From Microbacteriaceae bacterium (GTDB lineage: Bacteria > Actinomycetota > Actinomycetes > Actinomycetales > Microbacteriaceae), in contig JAAYAS010000070.1 in the NCBI GenBank assembly GCA_012719255.1, positions 1 through 8,972 on the forward strand: a stretch of DNA of 8,972 bases, given 5' to 3'. The first letter of the stretch is position 1. Each line of letters opens with the position of its first letter. Of the stretch, positions 1 to 5,845 are shown one piece after another. A program made the position numbers and the translations under genes. The notes under the pieces are model-generated. The model saw nothing but the letters and a program-made list of their open reading frames with translations. It was not told where the DNA came from and did no database searches.

Positions 1-494
1 ACGCTCGTGCGCGGCATCGGCCTCAGCGAGCTGGTGCGCGACACGACGGCGGCGTTCTACAGCGGCATCGACGACATCGAGGTGCTCGACCCGGCCGAGG
101 CGCGGGTCGTCGCCGACACCAGCTCGAAGTTCACCGACGCCCGGCTCTGGCTCGAGGCGACGCTCCGCCGCCAGCCCGTGGCCAGCGCCGACGATCGGCT
201 CACGGTCTCGACCCGCATGCGACGCGAAGTTCGTCACCGCCGACACGGTCTCCTCGGCGAAGTCTGTGGTCGTCATGACGATGCACGCGGCGAAGGGGCA
301 GGAGTTCTCGCGCGTCGTGCTCCACGACCTCTCGGAGGGGCGCTTCCCGCTGCGACTGCGGGCCGGCGCCACCGACGCCGAGCGCGCCGAGAACGAGCAG
401 CAGGAGGCGGCGCTGCTCTACGTCGCCGCGACGCGCGCGCGATGAGCTGGTGGTGACGTACTCGGGGGCGGTGACGGGGTTGCTGCCGGCGTAG
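1..494 (+). pseudogene. UvrD-like (superfamily 1) helicase, C-terminal remnant with two frame changes
   Basis: The 5' part lies outside the window. Reading starts in frame 1 (TLVRGIGLSELVRD...), moves to frame 2 between about 210 and 224, and then to frame 3 at about 431-441, ending at TAG 492-494. Joined together, the pieces give recognisable C-terminal SF1 helicase motifs: motif V as TMHAAKGQEF (about 275-304) and motif VI as LLYVAATRARDEL (about 415-449), with a short tail. In the unbroken frame 2 the reading hits TGA at 443 directly after TRAR. The second break falls in an alternating CG run (432-440) and looks like a 2-nt loss, which is typical of slippage or of a sequencing error. Family level (3'-5' UvrD/Rep-type ATP-dependent DNA helicase) is fairly safe; the exact gene is not. 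With two breaks in under 250 nt it is either decaying or poorly sequenced. Confidence 0.7.
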
Positions 495-602
495 CGTCGA
501 TGTCGGAGGGCTCGCTTAGCCTTCGAGTCGTCCGGCGCAGGGACCGGGTCGACAGATGAACGTGGACGGGTGAGGATGGTCAGAGCCCACGGCTTTCGCT
601 CG

Positions 603-821
603 ATGAAGGCCGCGCAGCTGCTGCGCATCCTGAGGCGAAAGTTGGGCTGCCGGGAGATGAGGCGCTCGGGAAGCCACCGTCTGCGGGAGGCACCGGGGCG
701 GAATCCGATCACCTTCGCCTACCATGACCGGGTCGAACTGAGTCCGGTCCAGGTTCGACAAGCATTGCTCCAGACCGGGCTCACGCTCGACGAAGCGACA
801 AAGGTGGTCTCCCGTGGCTGA
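603..821 (+). CDS. hicA: HicA-like toxin (type II toxin-antitoxin, putative mRNA interferase)
   Basis: A 72-residue basic protein. HicA toxins are small double-stranded-RNA-binding-fold ribonucleases that cleave mRNA and need one conserved histidine. From this start the protein has the family layout: an N-terminal helix (KAAQLLRILRRKLG), then RRSGSHR with the candidate catalytic His25, a strand (ITFAYHD), and a C-terminal helix (SPVQVRQALLQTGL). A ten-residue tail follows. Earlier in-frame starts are GTG 570 and ATG 576. The GTGAGG just before 576 is too close to act as a normal Shine-Dalgarno site, and alignment to the family favours ATG 603, so the start is uncertain. The stop overlaps the next gene by 8 nt, the classic toxin-antitoxin arrangement. 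Residues 11-21 are rich in Arg, as expected for RNA binding. Activity cannot be judged from sequence alone. Confidence 0.68.
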   Translation: MKAAQLLRILRRKLGCREMRRSGSHRLREAPGRNPITFAYHDRVELSPVQVRQALLQTGLTLDEATKVVSRG

Positions 822-1440
822 CGGCGTCCGCCTCTTCATCGACAGCTTCGACGGCTACTCGATCGGCGTGAGCAGCCCCGACCTTCCCGGGCTCGTCGGC
901 GGCTTCGCGACGCGCGCCGAGGTGGCCGACACCGATGCCGTGCTGGAAATGGCAGTGGCGGCCGGGATGTCGCCGCACGCGAGTCACCGCCTCTACTTCG
1001 GCGAGGTGTTCAATGCGGGCGACATGATCGTCACCGCGAGGTTCGAAGACGATGCTCGCCGCCAGGAACGCGTTGCTGCGCTCGACGACCTCATCGGTCA
1101 GCTCGAGGCCGCGCCGGAATTCGTGAACGGGCTGCTCACCGACGAGCTCGGTGATGTGACCATCATCGTGTGCCTTCCCGGCGACTCCCTGCGGAAGGCG
1201 ACGCGGCCGTTCGTCGCCGAGCAGACCACGTTCCTGGCACTCGTGCTCGCCGACGGCGAGATCGTGCTCTCGCCGGCGCTCGTGGATCGATCGGCGACCC
1301 CCGGGGACGAGGAATACTTCCAGCGCCTGGGCCTCTCGGTCGACTCGACCGTGCTCGACCTCTACGAGGCCAGCGGCGGGAGTGAGCCCGGCGACGCGGA
1401 GGCGCACTCGTTGCGCGGACTCGTGGGCGCGGGGCGCTGA
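814..1440 (+). CDS. HicB-like N-terminal domain protein, putative antitoxin partner of the HicA-like gene
   Basis: A 208-residue acidic protein starting at GTG 814 inside the end of the upstream gene. An SD-like GGTGG (803-807) sits 6 nt before the start, so translation of the two genes is probably coupled. Residues 8-50 resemble the HicB fold: GYSIGVSSPDLPGLVGGF, where PDLPG (22-26) matches the PDLPGC-type turn of HicB, followed by a helix (AEVADTDAVLEMAV). HicB antitoxins neutralise HicA and usually end in a ribbon-helix-helix or helix-turn-helix DNA-binding domain near residue 100-140. Here about 150 residues follow that I do not recognise. They contain an acidic predicted helix (72-96, EDDARRQERVAALDDL...) and two hydrophobic strand segments (VTIIVCLPG and TFLALVLADG). 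No DNA-binding motif, signal peptide or membrane segment is visible. The antitoxin role is inferred from position and the short N-terminal match. Confidence 0.6.
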   Translation: MADGVRLFIDSFDGYSIGVSSPDLPGLVGGFATRAEVADTDAVLEMAVAAGMSPHASHRLYFGEVFNAGDMIVTARFEDDARRQERVAALDDLIGQLEAAPEFVNGLLTDELGDVTIIVCLPGDSLRKATRPFVAEQTTFLALVLADGEIVLSPALVDRSATPGDEEYFQRLGLSVDSTVLDLYEASGGSEPGDAEAHSLRGLVGAGR

Positions 1441-1453
1441 GGCCGGGTCGGCC

Positions 1454-1482
1454 TTCACTCGGCCAGTGAATCCCGAAACGGG
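1454..1482. terminator. Two tandem hairpins between convergent genes, candidate bidirectional terminator
   Basis: TTCACT (1454-1459) pairs with AGTGAA (1465-1470) around a 5-nt loop, and CCCG (1472-1475) pairs with CGGG (1479-1482) around AAA. They fill the 45-nt gap between the stop of the HicB-like gene (1440) and the stop of hisN (1486, opposite strand). There is no T tract and the stems are short, so this rests mainly on position. Confidence 0.4.
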
Positions 1483-1485
1483 TGC

Positions 1486-2313
1486 TCAGTCGGTGCCCGA
1501 CGCCGCCTTCAGCACCCCCAGCACCTCATCATGCAGCACCCCGTTCGTCGCCACCGCCGAGCCGCCCCAGCAGCCCGGCTCGCCGTCGATCGAGGTGAAC
1601 GTGCCGCCGGCCTCCTCGATGATCGGCACGAGCGCGGCCATGTCGTAGGCGGCGAGGCCGACCTCGCACGACACGTCGAACGCGCCCTCGGCGACGAGCA
1701 TGTACGGCCAGAAGTCGCCGATCGTGCGCGAGCGGAACGCGCGCGCGTTGAGCTCGATGATCGGGTCGAGGCGGCCCTCGTCCATCCAGTACTTCATCGA
1801 GCCGTAGCTGATCTGCGCATCGGCGAGCGTCTCCACGCCCGACACCTGGATGCGGCGATCGGTCGCCGTGTCGGAGTCGCTGAGATCGTCGTCCATGTAC
1901 GCGCCGTGGCCCGTCGCGCCCCACCAGCGGCGGTTCAGCGCCGGCGCCGACACCACCCCGACCTCGGGGCGGCCGTCGACGACGAGCGCGATGAGCGTCG
2001 CCCAGATCGGCACGCCCCGCATGAAGTTCGCGGTGCCGTCGATCGGGTCGATCACCCACTGCCGCGAGCCCGACCCCTGCACGCCGTACTCCTCGCCGAA
2101 GATCGCGTCCGACGGCCGCGCCTCGGCGAGCCGCTCGCGGATCGCCTGCTCGACGGCGCGGTCGCCGTCGGTGACGTGCGTGCGGTCCTCCTTGAGGTAC
2201 ACGCCGAGGTCGCGCGAGTTGAAGTAGCGCATCGACACCTCGTCGGCGATGTCGGCGAGCTGGCGGGCGAGACGGAGATCGGCGGTGATCGGGTGGAGGA
2301 GCTGCAGGGCCAT
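1486..2313 (-). CDS. hisN: Histidinol-phosphatase HisN (inositol monophosphatase family)
   Basis: A 275-residue cytoplasmic enzyme, full length for the family. HisN removes phosphate from L-histidinol phosphate, the penultimate step of histidine synthesis; Actinobacteria use this inositol-monophosphatase-type enzyme. Metal-binding motifs are intact: GEE at 73-75, DPIDGT at 89-94, and the C-terminal Asp224 in AAYDMAAL, where many relatives have WDxAA. The sequence RWWGATGHGAY (129-139) fits the HisN branch better than generic inositol phosphatases, as does location in the aroA-rsgA-hisN cluster. A broader sugar- or inositol-phosphatase activity is the main alternative. No Shine-Dalgarno site is visible before ATG 2313. 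A GATACT hexamer 6 nt upstream could act as a -10 giving a leaderless mRNA. Otherwise the gene would be read from the dehydrogenase gene 46 nt upstream. Confidence 0.87.
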   Translation of the reverse strand: MALQLLHPITADLRLARQLADIADEVSMRYFNSRDLGVYLKEDRTHVTDGDRAVEQAIRERLAEARPSDAIFGEEYGVQGSGSRQWVIDPIDGTANFMRGVPIWATLIALVVDGRPEVGVVSAPALNRRWWGATGHGAYMDDDLSDSDTATDRRIQVSGVETLADAQISYGSMKYWMDEGRLDPIIELNARAFRSRTIGDFWPYMLVAEGAFDVSCEVGLAAYDMAALVPIIEEAGGTFTSIDGEPGCWGGSAVATNGVLHDEVLGVLKAASGTD

Positions 2314-2319
2314 GGGGCC

Positions 2320-2325
2320 AGTATC
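2320..2325 (-). promoter_or_regulatory. Candidate -10 hexamer for leaderless hisN transcript
   Basis: On the minus strand GATACT ends 6 nt before the hisN ATG and matches TATAAT at 4 of 6 positions. The spacing would place the transcript start at or next to the ATG, matching the absence of a ribosome binding site. I see no convincing -35, so this is weak. Confidence 0.2.
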
Positions 2326-2331
2326 CCGGAT

Positions 2332-2351
2332 GCGGCCGTCGTGCGGGCCGC
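2332..2351. terminator. GC hairpin between the dehydrogenase gene and hisN, possible weak terminator or attenuator
   Basis: GCGGCC (2332-2337) pairs with GGCCGC (2346-2351) across an 8-nt loop, 9 nt beyond the dehydrogenase stop codon. It has no T tract. Such GC stems are common by chance at this base composition. Confidence 0.22.
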
Positions 2352-2359
2352 GCCGCGCG

Positions 2360-3148
2360 CTACTGCTGCTGCCCGGCGAGCGCGGCCATCATGCCGTACA
2401 CCTGCGGGGTGTCACCGAGGGTGAGACCGCCGTCGACGACGAGCTCGGTGCCGGTCATGTACGCGGCGTCGTCGCTCGCGGCGAACGCCACCACGCGCGC
2501 GACGTCCTCGGGCGAGCCGTTGCGGTTCAGCGCGGCGAGCGGCAGCGGCGAGTCGAGCGTCACGCCCGACGCCGCGGTCATCGGCGTCGCGATCGAACCG
2601 GGGTGGATCGACACGACCCGGATGTTCGCGAGCCCGAGGTCCATCGCCGCCGCCTTCGTCATGCCGCGCACCGCGAACTTCGACGCCGAGTAGGCGACCG
2701 TGTTCACCTGGCCGACGATGCCGGCGGCCGACGACATGTTCACGATCACGCCGCCGCCCTGCTGCTTCATGTGCGGCACGACCGCCTTCATGCCGAGGAA
2801 CACGCCGGTGACGTTGACGGCGAGCATCTTCTCCATGTCGGCGAGCGAGGTCTCCTCGATCGGCTTCATGAACAGGATGCCCGCGTTGTTCACGAGCACG
2901 TCGACGCGGCCGAACCGCTCGATCGCGGTGTCGACCACCGTCTGCCACTCGGCCTCGTCGGCGACGTTCTGCCGCACGAACACGGCGTTCTCGCCGAGCT
3001 CGTCGGCGAGCGCGGCGCCGGCCTCCTCGTTGAGGTCGGTGATGACGACCTTCGCGCCCTCCTCGACGAACAGGCGCGCGTCGGCGGCGCCCATGCCGCT
3101 CGCGCCGCCGGTGATGATCGCGACCTTGTCCTGCAGACGTCCGGCCAT
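2360..3148 (-). CDS. Short-chain dehydrogenase/reductase (classical SDR, NAD-type)
   Basis: A 262-residue cytoplasmic oxidoreductase of the usual classical-SDR length. Rossmann motif TGGASGMG spans residues 13-20. Asp38 at the end of the second strand (VVITDL) predicts NAD(H) rather than NADP(H). NNAG is at 87-90. The catalytic tetrad is Asn112, Ser140, Tyr153 and Lys157 (YSASK). The C-terminal half has the substrate-loop region HPGSIATPM and the typical ending VDGG. It resembles 3-alpha/20-beta-hydroxysteroid, cyclopentanol and glucose dehydrogenases, but the substrate cannot be assigned. The reading frame extends to 3205, but ATG 3148 is chosen because AAGGAG lies 7 nt before it and the protein then starts in the family register. 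It sits between rsgA and hisN, has a 117-nt upstream gap with its own candidate promoter, and is probably a separate unit set into the cluster. Confidence 0.9.
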   Translation of the reverse strand: MAGRLQDKVAIITGGASGMGAADARLFVEEGAKVVITDLNEEAGAALADELGENAVFVRQNVADEAEWQTVVDTAIERFGRVDVLVNNAGILFMKPIEETSLADMEKMLAVNVTGVFLGMKAVVPHMKQQGGGVIVNMSSAAGIVGQVNTVAYSASKFAVRGMTKAAAMDLGLANIRVVSIHPGSIATPMTAASGVTLDSPLPLAALNRNGSPEDVARVVAFAASDDAAYMTGTELVVDGGLTLGDTPQVYGMMAALAGQQQ

Positions 3149-3155
3149 GGTGGTG

Positions 3156-3161
3156 CTCCTT
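3156..3161 (-). promoter_or_regulatory. Ribosome binding site of the short-chain dehydrogenase
   Basis: AAGGAG on the minus strand with a 7-nt spacer to ATG 3148. It decides the start against the upstream alternative at 3205, which would add 19 low-complexity residues. Confidence 0.75.
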
Positions 3162-3203
3162 CGCGTGCGTGCCGAGCGACCCGTGCCGCCGGCGGATGCT
3201 CGC

Positions 3204-3232
3204 AAACTATCCGTGCAGACTGACCGGTCGTT
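3204..3232 (-). promoter_or_regulatory. Candidate promoter of the dehydrogenase gene with a TetR-type operator-like palindrome
   Basis: On the minus strand TAGTTT (3209-3204) fits the TAnnnT form of an actinobacterial -10. About 14 nt upstream lies the perfect palindrome GACCGGTC (3222-3229) inside AACGACCGGTCAGT (3219-3232). This resembles the ACCGACCGGTCGGT-type sites bound by several TetR-family repressors in Actinobacteria, and it would overlap the -35 region. No regulator gene is present in the window. The remaining bases between rsgA and this gene show nothing else. Confidence 0.35.
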
Positions 3233-3265
3233 CAGCGAACCGCGGTTCCGGCTCGCTACCCGCGC

Positions 3266-4333
3266 TCATCCCTCCGCCGACTCGGGCCCCGCCATCGACA
3301 CGAGCAGGCGCCGCAGCGAGGCCACCCGCGCCGCGCCGAGCTCGTCGAGGCGGCCGTCGGCGATCGCGGCGTCGAGCTCGCAATCCGGCGCATCCGCGAG
3401 GTGCGTGCATCCCCGGGGGCACTCGGCGACCACCTCGGCGATGCCGGCGAAGGCCCGCAGCACCGAATCGGGGTCGACGTGGCCGAGGCCGAACGAGCGC
3501 ACGCCGGGGGTGTCGATGATCCAGCCGTCACCCTCGCCGTCGGGTCCCTCCACGCGCAGCGCGAGCGACGACGACGAGGTGTGCCGGCCGCGCCCGGTGA
3601 CGACGTTCACGTGCCCGGTCGCCCGCTCGGCGTGCGGCACGAGCGCGTTCACGAGCGTCGACTTGCCGACGCCCGAATGGCCCACCATCACCGACACCCG
3701 GTCGACGAGCGCGGCGCGCAGCGCCTCCGAGGGCTCCTCGCCGAGCGCCGACTCGAACACCGGCACCTGCAGCGGCGCGACGAGCTCGCGCAGCGCATCG
3801 GCCGGCTCGAGGTCGGTCTTCGTGATCACGAGCAGCGGCGCGATGCCGGCGTCGTAGGCGGCGACGAGGTAGCGGTCGATGAGCCGCGGGCGCGGCTCGG
3901 GCTGCGCCGACGCCACCACGATGCAGAGCTGGTCGGCGTTCGCGACGATCACCCGCTCCACCTCGTCGGAGTCGTCGGCCGAGCGGCGCAGCAGCGTCGT
4001 GCGCGGCTCGATGCGCACGATCCGCGCGAGCGAGCCCGCATCCCCGCTCACATCGCCGACGAGCGCGACGCGATCGCCGACGACGATCGACTTGCGGCCG
4101 AGCTCCCGCGCCCGGGCGGCGATCACCTCGCGCTCCCGCTTGCGGCGCCCCTCGTCGACGAGGCAGGTGTACCGCCCCCGGTCGACGGCGAGCACGAAGC
4201 CCTCGACGGCGTCCTCGTGCGCGGGCCGCTGCTTCGTGCGCGGCCGCGAGCCGCGCCGGCTCGCGCGCACCCGCACGTCGTCCTCCGACCACTTGCCGTA
4301 CTCGTCGTACGCGTCGGCGCGCCGCCAGCCCAT
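3266..4333 (-). CDS. rsgA: Ribosome small-subunit-dependent GTPase RsgA (circularly permuted GTPase)
   Basis: A 355-residue GTPase that acts on the 30S subunit late in assembly, helping release maturation factors and check the decoding site. Domains in order: a basic N-terminal extension (SRRGSRPRTKQRP, 25-37) usual in Actinobacteria; an OB-fold (about 43-110) containing VGDRV; and a circularly permuted G domain in which G4 (TKTD, 171-174) comes before G1 (GHSGVGKS, 218-225), G2 (GRGRHTS, 247-253) and G3 (DTPG, 274-277). A C-terminal zinc finger has ligands Cys305, Cys309, His311 and Cys318; its spacing, C-x3-C-x-H-x6-C, differs slightly from the common x4/x5 form. ATG 4333 is preceded by GGGGAG (4345-4340) with a 6-nt spacer. 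The aroA stop lies only 14 nt upstream, so the two are surely cotranscribed. The same minus-strand frame stays open far upstream through aroA, but that part is not coding. Confidence 0.95.
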   Translation of the reverse strand: MGWRRADAYDEYGKWSEDDVRVRASRRGSRPRTKQRPAHEDAVEGFVLAVDRGRYTCLVDEGRRKREREVIAARARELGRKSIVVGDRVALVGDVSGDAGSLARIVRIEPRTTLLRRSADDSDEVERVIVANADQLCIVVASAQPEPRPRLIDRYLVAAYDAGIAPLLVITKTDLEPADALRELVAPLQVPVFESALGEEPSEALRAALVDRVSVMVGHSGVGKSTLVNALVPHAERATGHVNVVTGRGRHTSSSSLALRVEGPDGEGDGWIIDTPGVRSFGLGHVDPDSVLRAFAGIAEVVAECPRGCTHLADAPDCELDAAIADGRLDELGAARVASLRRLLVSMAGPESAEG

Positions 4334-4347
4334 CCGCCGCTCCCCGC

Positions 4348-5769
4348 CTACAGCTCGAGCGCCACGAACGACGTCGTCGACTCGTCGGGCTCGCCCGCGA
4401 GCATCCGCTGCCACATCGGCACGAACTGCGGCAGCGTCTTCGACACGCAGCCGACGTCGTCGAGCTCGACGCCGTCGACGGCGAGGCCGACGAGCGCCCC
4501 CGAGGTCGCCATCCGGTGATCCTCGTAGCACTCCCACAGCGCGCCGTGCAGCTCGCCCGGGCGGATCACCAGTGCATCCTCGAGCTCGTCGACATCGGCG
4601 CCGACGCGGCCGAGCTCGGCGGCGAGCGCCGCCACCCGGTCGGTCTCGTGGCCGCGCAGGTGGCCGATCGACGTGAGCCGCGACTCCGACGAGAGCAGCG
4701 CGCACACCGCCGCGAGGTTCGGCACGAGCTCGCCGCCCGCATCCGCGAAGTCGACCTCGATGCCGGGCCGCGGCACCGTCGCGAGCCCCTCGGCCATGCG
4801 GCACACGAGCGTCGTGCCCTCGAGCGCCGCCTCGGCGCCGAGCATCGGCAGGAGCTCGCGCATGAGATCGCCGACCTGCGTGGTCTCGGCCGGCCAGTTC
4901 GGGATGCGCACCTCGCCGCCGGCGACGACCGCCGCGAGCAGGAACGGCGCCGCGTTCGACAGGTCGGGCTCGATGACGAGATCGCGCGCCGCGATCGGGC
5001 CGGGGGCGACGTGCCACTCGGTCTCGGACGACTGGGTCACCTCGACGCCGCGGGCGCGCAGCGCCTCGACGGTCATGCCGATGTGGGGGAGCGAGGGCAC
5101 CGCATCGCCGACGTGCCGCAGCCGCAGGCCCTCCGCGAAGCGGGGCGCGGGCATGAGCAGCGCCGACACGAACTGGCTCGACTCCGACGAGTCGATCTCG
5201 AGCTCGCCGCCGGTCACCGCGCCGGTGCCGTACACCGAGAACGGCAGCTTCGCGCGGCCGTCGTCGCGCACCTCGACGCCGAGGCCCTTGAGGCCGTCGA
5301 CGACGCCGTTCATCGGCCGCTTGCGGGCCGCCGCATCGCCGTCGAAGTTCACCGGGCCGAGCGCGAGCGCCGCGATCGGCGGCACGAAGCGCATCACGGT
5401 GCCGGCGAGGCCGCAGTCGATCGACACGCCGCCCTCGAGCTCGGCGGCGGGGGTGACGCGCAGATCGGGGCCGAACGCGCTGCCGGTCGGCACCTCCTCG
5501 ATGCCGACGCCGAGCGCCTTCAGCGCGTCGATCATCAGCTGCGAGTCGCGGGCGTGCAGCGGCGCGCGCAGCGTCGAGGGGCCGTCGGCGAGCGCCGCGA
5601 GCACGAGCTCGCGGTTGGTGATCGACTTCGAGCCGGGGATCTCCACCTCGGCGTCGAGCGGCTCGGCGGCGCGCGGCGCCGGCCAGGGGCCGTCGCCGAG
5701 GGCGAGCGAATCGCTCCACTCCTCGCCGTAGAGGTCGAACGAGGGACCGGAATACTTGAAGATCTCCAT
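4348..5769 (-). CDS. aroA: 3-phosphoshikimate 1-carboxyvinyltransferase (EPSP synthase) AroA
   Basis: A 473-residue cytoplasmic enzyme that joins phosphoenolpyruvate and shikimate 3-phosphate to form EPSP, the sixth step of the shikimate pathway. Seen: PGSKSITNR (45-53) with substrate-binding Lys48; the phosphoenolpyruvate loop CGLAGTVMRF, in the form usual for Actinobacteria; EDHRMATSG (416-424); and KTLPQF with Lys444 near the end. About 25 extra N-terminal residues (MEIFKYSGP..., before the first barrel strand) compared with the E. coli enzyme are typical of actinobacterial AroA. ATG 5769 has no Shine-Dalgarno site, but a TACTCT hexamer ends 9 nt upstream, suggesting a leaderless or nearly leaderless transcript. 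The gene heads the aroA-rsgA unit and diverges from sigR. Its first codons overlap the sigR promoter, and Tyr6 is encoded by TAT whereas the other three tyrosines use TAC. Confidence 0.96.
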   Translation of the reverse strand: MEIFKYSGPSFDLYGEEWSDSLALGDGPWPAPRAAEPLDAEVEIPGSKSITNRELVLAALADGPSTLRAPLHARDSQLMIDALKALGVGIEEVPTGSAFGPDLRVTPAAELEGGVSIDCGLAGTVMRFVPPIAALALGPVNFDGDAAARKRPMNGVVDGLKGLGVEVRDDGRAKLPFSVYGTGAVTGGELEIDSSESSQFVSALLMPAPRFAEGLRLRHVGDAVPSLPHIGMTVEALRARGVEVTQSSETEWHVAPGPIAARDLVIEPDLSNAAPFLLAAVVAGGEVRIPNWPAETTQVGDLMRELLPMLGAEAALEGTTLVCRMAEGLATVPRPGIEVDFADAGGELVPNLAAVCALLSSESRLTSIGHLRGHETDRVAALAAELGRVGADVDELEDALVIRPGELHGALWECYEDHRMATSGALVGLAVDGVELDDVGCVSKTLPQFVPMWQRMLAGEPDESTTSFVALEL

Positions 5770-5774
5770 CGGTT
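5749..5774 (+). promoter_or_regulatory. SigR/SigH-type autoregulatory promoter of sigR
   Basis: GGAAT (5749-5753), 18 nt, then GTT (5772-5774) matches exactly the consensus GGAAT-N18-GTT known for Streptomyces SigR and close to mycobacterial SigH promoters. A transcript would start near 5780, 65 nt before the sigR ATG at 5846 and about 30 nt before the alternative start at 5813. The -35 lies inside the aroA coding region on the other strand (codons 6-8). Scanning the other GGAAT sites I noticed in the window (near 702, 1116 and 1311, plus strand) found no GTT at the right spacing. Confidence 0.75.
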
Positions 5775-5778
5775 GCCA

Positions 5779-5784
5779 AGAGTA
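5779..5784 (-). promoter_or_regulatory. Candidate -10 hexamer of aroA
   Basis: TACTCT on the minus strand (TAnnnT form) ends 9 nt before the aroA ATG, placing the transcript start within about 3 nt of the start codon. This fits the missing ribosome binding site. No clear -35 is visible 17 nt upstream. Confidence 0.4.
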
Positions 5785-5801
5785 CCGGCCGCGGATCGAC
5801 C

Positions 5802-5807
5802 GGGGAG
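5802..5807 (+). promoter_or_regulatory. Strong Shine-Dalgarno site for an alternative sigR start at 5813
   Basis: GGGGAG with a 5-nt spacer to an in-frame ATG at 5813. It is better placed than the GGGAG (5839-5843) only 2 nt before ATG 5846. Use of this start would add 11 residues (MPVVALVDSGA) to SigR. Confidence 0.45.
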
Positions 5808-5845
5808 AGGGGATGCCCGTGGTGGCGCTCGTAGACTCGGGAGCG

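Noticed and set aside
517..522. TAGCCT as a -10 for the hicA-like gene
   Set aside because: It fits TAnnnT, but there is no -35 at a sensible distance and the start codon of hicA is itself uncertain, so I did not list it.
200..712. A 170-codon minus-strand frame across the helicase remnant and hicA start, with a SNPVTAP-like stretch sometimes seen in tRNA-derived false ORFs
   Set aside because: No tRNA cloverleaf or T-arm sequence could be found there on either strand, and the frame overlaps real coding signal on the plus strand.
781..1458. A 225-codon minus-strand frame opposite the HicB-like gene
   Set aside because: Antisense shadow. The plus frame has the ribosome binding site, the overlap with hicA and a balanced amino acid composition.
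2700..3857. A 385-codon plus-strand open frame opposite the dehydrogenase and rsgA
   Set aside because: Ser/Thr/Pro/Arg-rich shadow translation spanning two real genes and their gap, with no recognisable domain.
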